NCBI RefSeq assembly: GCF_900109055.1
Contig: NZ_FOIV01000001.1
Location: 602,682-666,681 of the forward strand
Direction of reading: 5' to 3'
DNA from: Prevotella sp. khp7
Lineage (GTDB): Bacteria > Bacteroidota > Bacteroidia > Bacteroidales > Bacteroidaceae
DNA: 64,000 nucleotides
The translations under genes and the position numbers were made by a program. Positions 35,342 through 44,375 of the stretch are shown piece by piece; position 1 is the first letter of the stretch; the number at the start of each line of letters is the position of its first letter. A model generated the notes under the pieces. The model searched no databases. It saw nothing but the letters and a program-made list of their open reading frames with translations, and had not been told where the DNA came from.

Positions 35342-36892
35342 ATGGCAGAAAGAGTACACAAGAGTCTATTGAATGCAAAAGTAGGAATCATATTCTACTT
35401 TACGTCTATCATTATGACATTCTTCTCACGCCGTATTTTTCTGGACAACCTGGGCGCTGACTTTATCGGACTCACTGGTACTATCTCAAGTATTCTCGGT
35501 TTTCTTAATATTACGGAAGTGGGTATTGCCACAAGTATCGGATATTTCTTATACAAGCCTCTTGCAAATAGAGATCAGGATACTATAAACGAAATCGTCT
35601 CACTCTTTGGGTGGTTATACCGTATTGTTGGAACTATCATTCTATGTGGAGGTATTATAATCAGCCTGTTTTTTCCCTTTGTTTTCTCAAATTCGGGGAT
35701 GCCTCTAGGAATCATCTTTTTCATGACATATTCATTTCTTGGTTCCGATGTGATAGGCTATTACTTCAATTACCGTCATATCCTATTGGACAGCGATCAG
35801 AAGACATACAAATACACGATATGGATACAGACAGGGGGAATAGTTAAGACTATTGTTCAGATATTATTAGCATACTACTATAAGAATTACTATATATTTG
35901 TAGGAGTCGAGTTCGTCTTCTGCCTGTTTATCTGCTGGGCTGTTAACTATGTAATTGATAAAGAGTATCCTTGGCTTCAAAGTGACAAAAGCAAAGGTAA
36001 ACTCATCTTAAAACGATATCCAGAGATACTCAAAAAAACAAAACAAGTCTTTATTCATCGTATGAAGAATTTCTTCCTTTCTAAAAGCGATGAAATTCTT
36101 GTTTTCGCATTCGAATCACTACGCATGGTTACATGTTTTGGTAACTACATGATGATTGTCGGCAGACTAACTGGCTTATTCAATACAGTTTTTACAGGAA
36201 TGAATGCCAGTATTGGTAATCTTGTTGCAGAAGGAAATCAAAGGAACATCAGAAAGGTCTTTTGGGAATTCGCAACTTTTAGGTACTGGATTACTGGTAT
36301 TTTTATCATAGTCTTAACATTTATAATTAATCCATTTATTGGGTGGTGGCTTGGCCCACAATATATCTTAAAAGACCATATTGTTTTCTTGGTTCTTCTC
36401 AACATGTACATCATGCTCACGCGTCCTTCCGTTGACTTATTTATTAATGCATACGGACTATATGATGATGTATGGGCTGCCTATACAGAAGGAGCAATAA
36501 ACCTAATAATCACACTCGTTATAGGATACTTTTACGGACTTATCGGTATTTTATTAGGTAAAACTATTAGTATGATATTACTTGTAGTAATCTGGAAACC
36601 ATATTTTCTATACAGACATGGTTTCAAACAACATGTCGCAAAATACTGGCGCCATATTATTATTCACTATTTGATACTTCTCTTATGCCTTGCAGGCAAT
36701 TACTTCCTTGCATTGGCGCTCTCACAAAAAGCAGAATTCACACTCATCAGTATTCTTCTATATGCAATCTGCATCTCCCTTCCCATCATCGTTTTATACA
36801 CAGTATTTGTGTATCTATTTACCCCAGGCATGAAAGACCTTGGCAATAGAGTCCCTGTTATTTCCAAGATTCAAAATAAACTACTCAGATGA
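35342..36892 (+). CDS. Polysaccharide repeat-unit flippase (Wzx-like)
   Basis: 516 residues with about 12-14 membrane helices, of the polysaccharide-biosynthesis branch of the MATE-like/MOP superfamily. It would flip undecaprenyl-diphosphate-linked repeat units across the inner membrane. Features are the N-terminal FTSIIMTFFSRRIFLDNLG, SILGFLNITEVGIATSIGYF, and the mid-protein IHRMKNFFLSKSDEILVFAF, typical of Bacteroidetes Wzx proteins. It supplies the flippase for the Wzy-like polymerase at 17730. Its stop overlaps the following GT4 start by 4 bp. Confidence 0.88.
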   Translation: MAERVHKSLLNAKVGIIFYFTSIIMTFFSRRIFLDNLGADFIGLTGTISSILGFLNITEVGIATSIGYFLYKPLANRDQDTINEIVSLFGWLYRIVGTIILCGGIIISLFFPFVFSNSGMPLGIIFFMTYSFLGSDVIGYYFNYRHILLDSDQKTYKYTIWIQTGGIVKTIVQILLAYYYKNYYIFVGVEFVFCLFICWAVNYVIDKEYPWLQSDKSKGKLILKRYPEILKKTKQVFIHRMKNFFLSKSDEILVFAFESLRMVTCFGNYMMIVGRLTGLFNTVFTGMNASIGNLVAEGNQRNIRKVFWEFATFRYWITGIFIIVLTFIINPFIGWWLGPQYILKDHIVFLVLLNMYIMLTRPSVDLFINAYGLYDDVWAAYTEGAINLIITLVIGYFYGLIGILLGKTISMILLVVIWKPYFLYRHGFKQHVAKYWRHIIIHYLILLLCLAGNYFLALALSQKAEFTLISILLYAICISLPIIVLYTVFVYLFTPGMKDLGNRVPVISKIQNKLLR

Positions 36893-38067
36893 AAATAGTA
36901 TATTTATTAAAATCATTTGCTGCTAAAGGCGGAGAAGAAAGAGTGATGGCAGACAAGATGAATTATCTTGCCGAACATGGACATGAAGTAACATTGATAA
37001 CATCAGAACAGGGGCAACATGAGCTAGTATATCCTTTGCATCATTCCATCAACCACGTTGACCTAGATACCCGTTTCTTTACTATTACCAATCTGCCGCT
37101 ATTGAAGAAGGTTCATTCCTTACATCTCATGCGGAAGATATATATTAGGCGTTTGACCGCTATTTTGAACGAACTACGTCCTGACATCATAACGTCTACA
37201 ATTATGCCACTTAAGAACATACGCCTAACAACTCGTGCATGCAAAGCTACGGGTATTCCTCTTATATTAGAATCACATTTGGCATTCAAGGCAACTATTA
37301 AACAAAATGATTTTGCTAAAAAGTCTGCGAGATGGTACCTTGCAAAGTTATATGATATATGGAATCTTCGTCCATTACATCATTGCAGCCAACTTGTGGC
37401 ACTGACCAAGGGAGATGCAGACAATTGGAGAAAATATTGCAAGAATGTTATAGTAATACCGAATCCAGTGACCCATATACCTGATCAAATTGATGACGTT
37501 GAAAAGATTCCTAATCGTATTATAGCCGTAGGCAGGCTTCATGCTCAGAAAGGATTTGACTTGCTTATAGAAGCATTCAGCCTCATTGCGTCCAAGATAC
37601 CCAATTGGTATATTGATATCTACGGACAGGGAATTGATAGGGATCTGCTTAGAGACCTGATTGATAAGAAGGGCCTTATCGGACGTGTTAACTTGAAGGG
37701 AGTTTCCAATTCTATCTATGATGAATACAAAAAGAGTCAATTCCTTGTACTTAGCTCCCGTTACGAAGGTTTCGGTTTGGTTTTAATTGAAGCTATGTCT
37801 TGTGGAATTCCGTGTGCAGCATTTCGATGTGAATATGGTCCTGAAGACATCATCTCTGACGGCTCAGATGGTTTGCTAATAAAGGATGGTGACATCAAAG
37901 AGCTGGCAAGGAAGATATTATGGTTGGCAACTCACTCTCAAGATTGTGCGAAAATGGGAAGTGAAGCAAGAAAAAAGGCTCTTTTATTCAATATGGATGC
38001 AATCATGAAAAGATGGATTGAGTTGTTCAATGCACAATATTATCATCATTATCCTCATAATGATTAG
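36889..38067 (+). CDS. GT4 glycosyltransferase
   Basis: 392 residues. KIVYLLKSFAAKGGEERVMA, DKMNYLAEHGHEV; donor domain with RIIAVGRLHAQKGFDLLIEA and SSRYEGFGLVLIEAMSCGIP. It is a member of the related GT4 group. It is the last gene of the GT4-wzx-GT4 operon, coupled by an ATGA overlap. The final 41 bp overlap the end of the convergent GT2 gene at 38027, so the two transcripts are complementary at their 3' ends. Confidence 0.88.
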   Translation: MKIVYLLKSFAAKGGEERVMADKMNYLAEHGHEVTLITSEQGQHELVYPLHHSINHVDLDTRFFTITNLPLLKKVHSLHLMRKIYIRRLTAILNELRPDIITSTIMPLKNIRLTTRACKATGIPLILESHLAFKATIKQNDFAKKSARWYLAKLYDIWNLRPLHHCSQLVALTKGDADNWRKYCKNVIVIPNPVTHIPDQIDDVEKIPNRIIAVGRLHAQKGFDLLIEAFSLIASKIPNWYIDIYGQGIDRDLLRDLIDKKGLIGRVNLKGVSNSIYDEYKKSQFLVLSSRYEGFGLVLIEAMSCGIPCAAFRCEYGPEDIISDGSDGLLIKDGDIKELARKILWLATHSQDCAKMGSEARKKALLFNMDAIMKRWIELFNAQYYHHYPHND

Positions 38068-38872
38068 CTCTATAGAACAAACGTGTTATTCCTTTCATTT
38101 GCACCTTAATATGTTTCAAGAAACTTTGCCATAGAGGCTCCTGTCCCATAGTACCATAGCCCGTTATAGCCCGACACCGTCTATCGCGAACAAATACAAT
38201 TCTACCATATTTCTTAAGATTAAAAGCCATTGAGCCATCTTCTCCACGAATAATATCAACACGATATGGCTCCTGGCGTCCATAGTCGGCATTATACGCA
38301 AAGACTAAGCCTCTAACACTTAATTCCGGTCTTTTAAAATGTTGAATCCATAGAAACAGATCACGAGTTAACTCATATATCTTCAAACCTAGCTTAGAAT
38401 GATTTGAATCAGGGAAATAACTCCATGTAGCTGAAACACAAGCGACTCCAGGTTTCAATAGCTGCTCAAGCATTACCTCATAATAGTATGGAGGATAGAT
38501 AGTATCACTATCGACATCAAAATAAAAGCGTCCTTTTGAATGTTGGAGGCCACAGCGACGAGCATACCCACAAGAGTGCTGATACTCTCTATAATAGGGG
38601 ATTCCCGATTTTTCAAAAATTTCTGCCGTTCGATCCTTAGAATTATTATCTACTCCTATAATCTCCAGCGGATACTTGCATTTAATCTCACTAATAGCCC
38701 ACAGGCACGCTTGAAGATGAGTTTCTTCATTATATCCGATCACGACTACAGATGCTAATGGTTGGTCGCTCTGTAAAGCAGCTAAACGCTCACGAGTTCC
38801 ATCAATAATGTCCTGGGGAACTTCACTAAACGGCTTGCCATAAATGGACAAATACTTATCATACCATGCCAT
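38027..38872 (-). CDS. GT2 glycosyltransferase
   Basis: 281 residues. The GT2 domain starts near residue 36 with ASVVVIGYNEETHLQACLWA; IIGVDNNSKDRTAEIFEKSG and YFDVDSDTIYPPYYYE (DxD) follow. Near 190-210 DIIRGEDGSMAFNLKKYGR holds the probable acidic catalytic residue. It is last in a four-gene minus-strand unit (42232 down to 38027, gaps 8, 10 and 12 bp). The 3' end overlaps the convergent GT4 gene by 41 bp. Confidence 0.85.
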   Translation of the reverse strand: MAWYDKYLSIYGKPFSEVPQDIIDGTRERLAALQSDQPLASVVVIGYNEETHLQACLWAISEIKCKYPLEIIGVDNNSKDRTAEIFEKSGIPYYREYQHSCGYARRCGLQHSKGRFYFDVDSDTIYPPYYYEVMLEQLLKPGVACVSATWSYFPDSNHSKLGLKIYELTRDLFLWIQHFKRPELSVRGLVFAYNADYGRQEPYRVDIIRGEDGSMAFNLKKYGRIVFVRDRRCRAITGYGTMGQEPLWQSFLKHIKVQMKGITRLFYRANHYEDNDDNIVH

Positions 38873-38884
38873 ATCTATATCGTT

Positions 38885-40021
38885 TTAAAGTGATTCAAAC
38901 AATTCTATCCAACGATGCATAACTTGATCTCTTGAGAACATGCCAGCTCTAGCAATCGCAGCCTGCCCCATTGATTCACGAACATCTCTATTCTCTATAA
39001 GATAACAGATTTTCTCTGCCATTTTCCGAACATCACCAGCCTCAACCAGATAACCACTCACACCATCTTCAATAATATCCCGAGGGCCACAAGGACATGC
39101 AAATGAAACAACTGGCAAACCTGTTCCCATAGCCTCAACTAACACTAAGCCAAAGCCTTCATATCGTGAACTTAAAACATAGATACTGCTTTCTGAATAT
39201 TTCTCATAGACATGACCCACTGACTTATGACAGGTCACTGATGATGATAAACATAATTCATCTGCCAATTTCTGATATGAAATATTGTCTCCACTACCAT
39301 ATATATCCAAGTGCCAATCAGGGTGACGAGCACTCACAATTTTCCATGCATCTATCAACATATCAAAGCCTTTCTGCCAAGAATATCTACCAACTGCGAC
39401 AACCCTTTTAGACGACAAATCCGACTTTAGAGAAGTATTAGAAAACACGAAATTAGGAATCACAACCAGATTAGTCAGCTCTGGCCAATTCTTGGAATCT
39501 TCTTTCGTCAAAACAACAAAACGGTCAAGGCGCTTAAGCTGCTTTATCAAACTACCTACCCATAAATTACTAATCCACTCATTTATTAATTTAGGAAAGA
39601 AGGGCTTTTCAAATCTTCTATAAAAAGGACGTGCGAAATGTATCTCTGCGACTTTCTTACTTCCGTCTTTAATATTATTAATAAAATTGATTTCACGACG
39701 ACAAATTGAAACTGTAATATCCGGACGGACTTTCATCAGATAGTCTGTAAACATCTGCCTGAACTTACGCTGTTTCAACCAATAAAACAAGACTTTCTTA
39801 TATATAGGCATAACATCCAACTCATCGAAGTTGATGTCAAAGTTGACCCATTTAACCTTAGGATTGATATCATAAAACCATGGAGCACCAGCCTTCTCCG
39901 TCAAAATCATATAAAGATCATAGTTCGTATGCTCTGCCAGATAATTGATCTTCTGGCTAAGGATTGCTCCCATTCCGTTGGGAGATAAAAGGCCTCCCAC
40001 AAAGTACACTATTTTTTTCAT
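38885..40021 (-). CDS. GT4 glycosyltransferase
   Basis: 378 residues. KKIVYFVGGLLSPNGMGAIL, SQKINYLAEHTNYDL; RVVAVGRYSWQKGFDMLIDA and SSRYEGFGLVLVEAMGTGLP at the donor site. Here the usual GG-x-E-R of the related GT4 group is NGMGAI, so the acceptor loop has diverged. VRPDITVSICRREINFINNI is shared with the gene at 41072 (IRPDITISLLRREINFLTSI), which marks these two as closest relatives. Third gene of the four-gene minus-strand unit. Confidence 0.87.
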   Translation of the reverse strand: MKKIVYFVGGLLSPNGMGAILSQKINYLAEHTNYDLYMILTEKAGAPWFYDINPKVKWVNFDINFDELDVMPIYKKVLFYWLKQRKFRQMFTDYLMKVRPDITVSICRREINFINNIKDGSKKVAEIHFARPFYRRFEKPFFPKLINEWISNLWVGSLIKQLKRLDRFVVLTKEDSKNWPELTNLVVIPNFVFSNTSLKSDLSSKRVVAVGRYSWQKGFDMLIDAWKIVSARHPDWHLDIYGSGDNISYQKLADELCLSSSVTCHKSVGHVYEKYSESSIYVLSSRYEGFGLVLVEAMGTGLPVVSFACPCGPRDIIEDGVSGYLVEAGDVRKMAEKICYLIENRDVRESMGQAAIARAGMFSRDQVMHRWIELFESL

Positions 40022-40031
40022 ATGTCTCCGT

Positions 40032-41063
40032 TTATATGACTTTCTTTATTTTCCCTGCTATACGAACAAAAGGCACGAACAAAGAGTTTGGTATATGAGA
40101 TAATGTCCAAAGCGCCATATTACCCATCAACCTTCCACGACGGCATATAATGTCGGAAAACTTTAATGGCATCTGCATTAACTGTCTTAGTTCCGAATTT
40201 GAGATCATTGGGTGTATTATTGACTGATGCTTCAGGACATAACATACTACATAGAAACTATTCATTCCCAAATTATAATTCATGTAAGGGACATAAGAAT
40301 GACCTCGTAGAACTTCCAACTTATCTTTAAGATAATTGACTACAGATGCGTTCTTAAGTATTTCTTCCTTGTGCAATGTTTTACGCTCTTGGAAATGAGA
40401 AAGTGAATCTGGACGACATATATAATAATAGGTAATTTCGGGCAATAGAATGGCACGACGAACTTTAGTAACCATCTCATATGTAAAAGCCATATCTTCC
40501 CAGAAAATTGCATCAACAAAATGCAAATGGGTATCACGAAGAGTTGATATTTTCATCAAGCAATTACATACAGAGATTCTAAATGTTGAATAGTTTTTAA
40601 AGGCATACATTGCAAGTCCATCAGGTTCTGTAAACAGCATATAAGGATAAACAGATTGAACTGACGGGCTCTTATCAATGACATCTATTCTTTCCCAAGA
40701 CCCATATACAATTTCTGCATCAATCTTTTGGGCATGATCAAACAACAACTGAATAGTATCAGACATTATTATATCATCAGAATCAAGGAAAAAGAGATAA
40801 TTACCTCTTGCTTCATCAAGTATTCTGTTTCTTGCGACTCCTATTCCGTAATTCTTTTCATGACGAAGAATACGGATATCCTTACCGCGAGGATGTTCCT
40901 TCTGCAATCGTTCAATCACATCCATTGAGCCATCTCCTCCACAATCATCCAAAACCAAGAACTCAATGCTTGGGAATGTCTGCGAAAGAGCTGATTCCAT
41001 TGTCTTTTCAATGTATCCAGCAGCCCGATAAACCGGAATTCCTATAGTTACTTCGTATTGCAT
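40032..41063 (-). CDS. GT2 glycosyltransferase
   Basis: 343 residues. YEVTIGIPVYRAAGYIEKTM, EFLVLDDCGGDGSMDVIERL, and FFLDSDDIIMSD with the DxD motif near 95. VDAIFWEDMAFTYEMVTKVR near 190 holds the ED acidic pair expected for the catalytic base. It is the second gene of the minus-strand unit, between two closely related GT4 genes. Confidence 0.87.
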   Translation of the reverse strand: MQYEVTIGIPVYRAAGYIEKTMESALSQTFPSIEFLVLDDCGGDGSMDVIERLQKEHPRGKDIRILRHEKNYGIGVARNRILDEARGNYLFFLDSDDIIMSDTIQLLFDHAQKIDAEIVYGSWERIDVIDKSPSVQSVYPYMLFTEPDGLAMYAFKNYSTFRISVCNCLMKISTLRDTHLHFVDAIFWEDMAFTYEMVTKVRRAILLPEITYYYICRPDSLSHFQERKTLHKEEILKNASVVNYLKDKLEVLRGHSYVPYMNYNLGMNSFYVVCYVLKHQSIIHPMISNSELRQLMQMPLKFSDIICRRGRLMGNMALWTLSHIPNSLFVPFVRIAGKIKKVI

Positions 41064-41071
41064 CCTCGTTT

Positions 41072-42232
41072 CTATTCTTCAGATACTGCTTTCTCAAATA
41101 ATCTTCTCCACCGTTCAGCAATTTCATCCATCTGGAACCGATGTACATCAACCAATGCGCATGATGACATGTTATGTCGCATAATCTCATCAGACATCAG
41201 CATTCTCATCGATTCTGCCAATTTCTCAATACTACCAGATGGGACCAATATACCATTTTCCATGTGTCGGACAATATCCTTAGGGCCGCATGGGCAATCG
41301 AAAGAGATGACAGGAAGGCCACAAGCCATTGCTTCGATAAGAACCATACCAAAGCCCTCAAAGCGAGAACTAAATACAAACAAAGAACTATTCAAGTACT
41401 CATGCTTAATATCATCGACTGGACCACATAAATGGCATCTGTTACTATCTATCCTGAGATCTTCCATCAATTTCTCATAAGCAGAACGATCACCCATGCC
41501 ATAAATTGCCAATGACCAATCCGGCATTTGTTTCTCAACCTTTGACCATGCTTGCAACAACAGGTCAAATCCCTTTTGATAGACATAACGACCAACCGCG
41601 ATAATACGCTTATTGGTTAATGGGCTCACCTCATCTATATCAAAAGCTAAAGGATTTGGAATTGAAACTACATTATTCAGTTCCGACCATGCAGACTTAT
41701 CTTCTTCAGTCAGAACGACAAAACAGTCTAGATGCTTAAGATGAGACACAAGACTTTTCATCCAGAACTTTGCGAAGATATTCTTGAAAACATTAGAATT
41801 CTCTACCTCAAAATTGCGATAGTTATTACGATTGACATGGAGTTCACCAATCTTCTTACTGCCATCACGAATACTGGTCAGAAAATTAATCTCACGTCGC
41901 AAAAGACTAATGGTTATATCAGGGCGGATACGCATCAGTTCAGCAGTCAGTCTTTTCCTGTATATTCTCTGCTTCTTCAAATAGACATATATCTTCCTTG
42001 CGAATGAGCAGTTCCACAGTTCTTCAAAGTTGATATCAAGATTAATAACCTTGATTTTATCAGACAAGGGATAGAATAATGCTTTATCTTTACCTTCCGT
42101 CAGAATAATAGTGATATCATACCCATCATGCTCTGCAAAATAGTTGGCTTTGAGTGTTAATACACGTTCAACCCCTCCAGCCATATACAAGGCTGGTGTA
42201 CAATACACTATTCTCAGAGGCTTGTCATCCAT
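41072..42232 (-). CDS. GT4 glycosyltransferase
   Basis: 386 residues. LRIVYCTPALYMAGGVERVL, LKANYFAEHDGYDI; RIIAVGRYVYQKGFDLLLQA and SSRFEGFGMVLIEAMACGLP. It is the first gene of the minus-strand unit, with the promoter element at 42251-42258. It is closest in the window to the GT4 at 38885, sharing the RREINFLTSIRDGSKKIGEL segment with small changes. Specificity unknown. Confidence 0.88.
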   Translation of the reverse strand: MDDKPLRIVYCTPALYMAGGVERVLTLKANYFAEHDGYDITIILTEGKDKALFYPLSDKIKVINLDINFEELWNCSFARKIYVYLKKQRIYRKRLTAELMRIRPDITISLLRREINFLTSIRDGSKKIGELHVNRNNYRNFEVENSNVFKNIFAKFWMKSLVSHLKHLDCFVVLTEEDKSAWSELNNVVSIPNPLAFDIDEVSPLTNKRIIAVGRYVYQKGFDLLLQAWSKVEKQMPDWSLAIYGMGDRSAYEKLMEDLRIDSNRCHLCGPVDDIKHEYLNSSLFVFSSRFEGFGMVLIEAMACGLPVISFDCPCGPKDIVRHMENGILVPSGSIEKLAESMRMLMSDEIMRHNMSSCALVDVHRFQMDEIAERWRRLFEKAVSEE

Positions 42233-42250
42233 AATGTCTCATATTTTATG

Positions 42251-42258
42251 CAAATATA
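42251..42258 (-). promoter_or_regulatory. -7 promoter element of the four-gene GT unit
   Basis: Minus strand TATATTTG, 18 bp upstream of the ATG at 42232. Confidence 0.6.
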
Positions 42259-42291
42259 CTGAGATTATTTGGAAAAATCAAATTTAATCCT

Positions 42292-42299
42292 TATTTTTG
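42292..42299 (+). promoter_or_regulatory. -7 promoter element of the GT2 gene at 42318
   Basis: TATTTTTG, 18 bp before the start. It is divergent from the preceding element, the two -7 boxes being 33 bp apart. Confidence 0.6.
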
Positions 42300-42317
42300 C
42301 ACCAAGAATGAAGAAAA

Positions 42318-43223
42318 ATGATAAAAGTCAGCGTCATACTCCCAATATATAATGTTGCACCTTATCTGGACGATGCATTCCAATCTCTTATCAATCAATC
42401 GTTAAAAGAGATTGAAATCATCGCCGTTAATGATGGTTCTACCGATGATAGCGAAGAAATCATAAAAAAATATGCAGGACAGGACGCTCGTATCAGTTTC
42501 TATAGTCAGACAAATCAAGGTCAGTCCGTTGCCCGCAATCTTGCTTTACAACATGCCAGTGGAAGATATATCTATATGATGGACTCCGACGATATTTTAG
42601 CAGATAGAGAAGCGTTAAGGATCTGTTACGATTATGCAGAGGACAACCATGCTGACTTTATCTTCTTTGATGGCAATATCATACAAGAAGAAGGAGCAGC
42701 CCCCCTTACATGGAACTATCAAAGGACACAAGAATGGGAAGAAAACAAAGCCATTATAGGGGAGAATTTATTAAATAGAATGTTAGACATTAGCAAACAC
42801 AACTGTGTAGTATGGCTTCTTCTAATTAAACATGACTATCTCAAACGGATTGGTCTCAGCTTTTATCCAGGAATTATCCATGAAGACGAGCTCTTCACTA
42901 CGAAGTTAACTTTACAAAGCAATAATATATATTGTCTAAAAAAGAGTTTCGTCAATCATCGTGTCAGGTCTGTTTCTACTATGGGGAAGCATTATTCAAA
43001 AAGAAATATAAACTGTTATCTGACCGTCATTGATGAACTCTTAAGATGGCAAAAGAGTCCAATAATCCACAAATTTGCAAAATATACCTTGAGCAAGGTT
43101 TTCTATACTGGGCACATCATACCTTTCAAAGATAAATTCAGTGTATTTGGAAGGGCATTAAGATCTGGCTATATAAAATATATCGGAATCAAATCTTGTA
43201 TGGTTTTTTGGCTAAAGCGATAA
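42318..43223 (+). CDS. GT2 glycosyltransferase
   Basis: 301 residues. IKVSVILPIYNVAPYLDDAF, IIAVNDGSTDDSEEIIKKYA, and YIYMMDSDDILAD with DxD near 90. HEDELFTTKLTLQS near 195 has the acidic residues of the catalytic site. The C-terminal 60 residues are basic and hydrophobic and may touch the membrane. It is a single-gene unit, convergent with the gene at 43228 (4-bp gap). Confidence 0.87.
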   Translation: MIKVSVILPIYNVAPYLDDAFQSLINQSLKEIEIIAVNDGSTDDSEEIIKKYAGQDARISFYSQTNQGQSVARNLALQHASGRYIYMMDSDDILADREALRICYDYAEDNHADFIFFDGNIIQEEGAAPLTWNYQRTQEWEENKAIIGENLLNRMLDISKHNCVVWLLLIKHDYLKRIGLSFYPGIIHEDELFTTKLTLQSNNIYCLKKSFVNHRVRSVSTMGKHYSKRNINCYLTVIDELLRWQKSPIIHKFAKYTLSKVFYTGHIIPFKDKFSVFGRALRSGYIKYIGIKSCMVFWLKR

Positions 43224-43227
43224 AAAA

Positions 43228-44364
43228 TCAGGCCTCTTCAACAACACGTTTCATCTGAATCTTCCAACTCAAATTTTCTACAGTCTTACGTATCTCCTGG
43301 GGAGCGAATTTGTTATGATCAATAAAATCAAGAATCTCCTGGATGTTGATAGGGCTCTCGTCTGGAGAGGCTTTTATAATATAAGGTTTATCATCAAAAT
43401 CACTATCAGTCTCAGAATAAATAAATGGAATTCCACGGGTGGCATACTCGCGATTCTTTAATGTCTTGATTATCTTAATACCTGAACGATGACGGGCCAG
43501 ACTACCTACAGCAAAGCAACATTGATTGAAGACACGATTAAGTTCTTCACCAAACAACTGACCATGGAAAAACACTTTATCTCGAATACCGTAACGATCC
43601 ATTAACTCAACAAAACCTGGAGCGTGCATCGAGTCGTACATTTCACTTTTCCATACTCCGCCAACAATATGGAAGAAAATTGATCTTGGTTTGGAGGTAT
43701 TCCTATAGTATTCTCCCATTCCTGCTATCAGACGGTCAAAGCCATGCCAATAATGAACTTCTGCGACTCCAATCAAATGAATTGCTCCGTCACTTAAAGG
43801 ATGGTAATCATGCAAAGGTATACTATCGAAATCAACACCATTGCTAATTCGGATAGTACGCTGTCCAAATATCTGTTCTGCATCAGAAAATGTCACTATA
43901 GCATCCATCTGCTTAGAAAGACGATTTCTGAACAGTTGGTCAATTTTCAAATTCACACGTGTTATAAATGGAAAGCCAACGAACTCTGCATCATAAGGAT
44001 AGGTAGGAATCTCGGTCACAGTTTTGATGCCCAATTTCCTTAGCCTTTTAAACAGCCTTATCAACCATGGATTGGCATTTTGGAAACAGCGAGCATATAC
44101 AAGGTGAACGCCATTGAGTTTACAATACTCATAAATACACTCATAATCAATACGCTGACGAAGTCCGGCAAAAAGACCTTTTCCATAATCTTCAATAACC
44201 TCGTCGTCAATATATCGACATTTATGACCATTCTCGGCATAGCCATAGTAGCAGAGGTGGACTTCATAACCATTCTCACGAAGTCCCTTCACTTGGTGGT
44301 GAATTTTCTTACTAATACCGCTGACTTCTGAAAAGCCATGATAAACGAGGAAAAGAATCTTCAT
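43228..44364 (-). CDS. Glycosyltransferase (GT-B, GT4-like), glf partner
   Basis: 378 residues. KILFLVYHGFSEVSGISKKI at the N-terminus and HLIGVAEVHYWHGFDRLIAG at the start of the donor domain fit a GT-B fold. The usual E-x7-E region is weakened (CFAVGSLARHRSGIKIIKTL, KNREYATRGIPFIYSETD), as in distant GT4-like families. It follows glf by 11 bp on the same strand. Because it is co-transcribed with the UDP-galactofuranose-forming enzyme, it is a candidate galactofuranosyltransferase; that is inference from position. Confidence 0.75.
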   Translation of the reverse strand: MKILFLVYHGFSEVSGISKKIHHQVKGLRENGYEVHLCYYGYAENGHKCRYIDDEVIEDYGKGLFAGLRQRIDYECIYEYCKLNGVHLVYARCFQNANPWLIRLFKRLRKLGIKTVTEIPTYPYDAEFVGFPFITRVNLKIDQLFRNRLSKQMDAIVTFSDAEQIFGQRTIRISNGVDFDSIPLHDYHPLSDGAIHLIGVAEVHYWHGFDRLIAGMGEYYRNTSKPRSIFFHIVGGVWKSEMYDSMHAPGFVELMDRYGIRDKVFFHGQLFGEELNRVFNQCCFAVGSLARHRSGIKIIKTLKNREYATRGIPFIYSETDSDFDDKPYIIKASPDESPINIQEILDFIDHNKFAPQEIRKTVENLSWKIQMKRVVEEA

Positions 44365-44375
44365 TTACAACCTAT

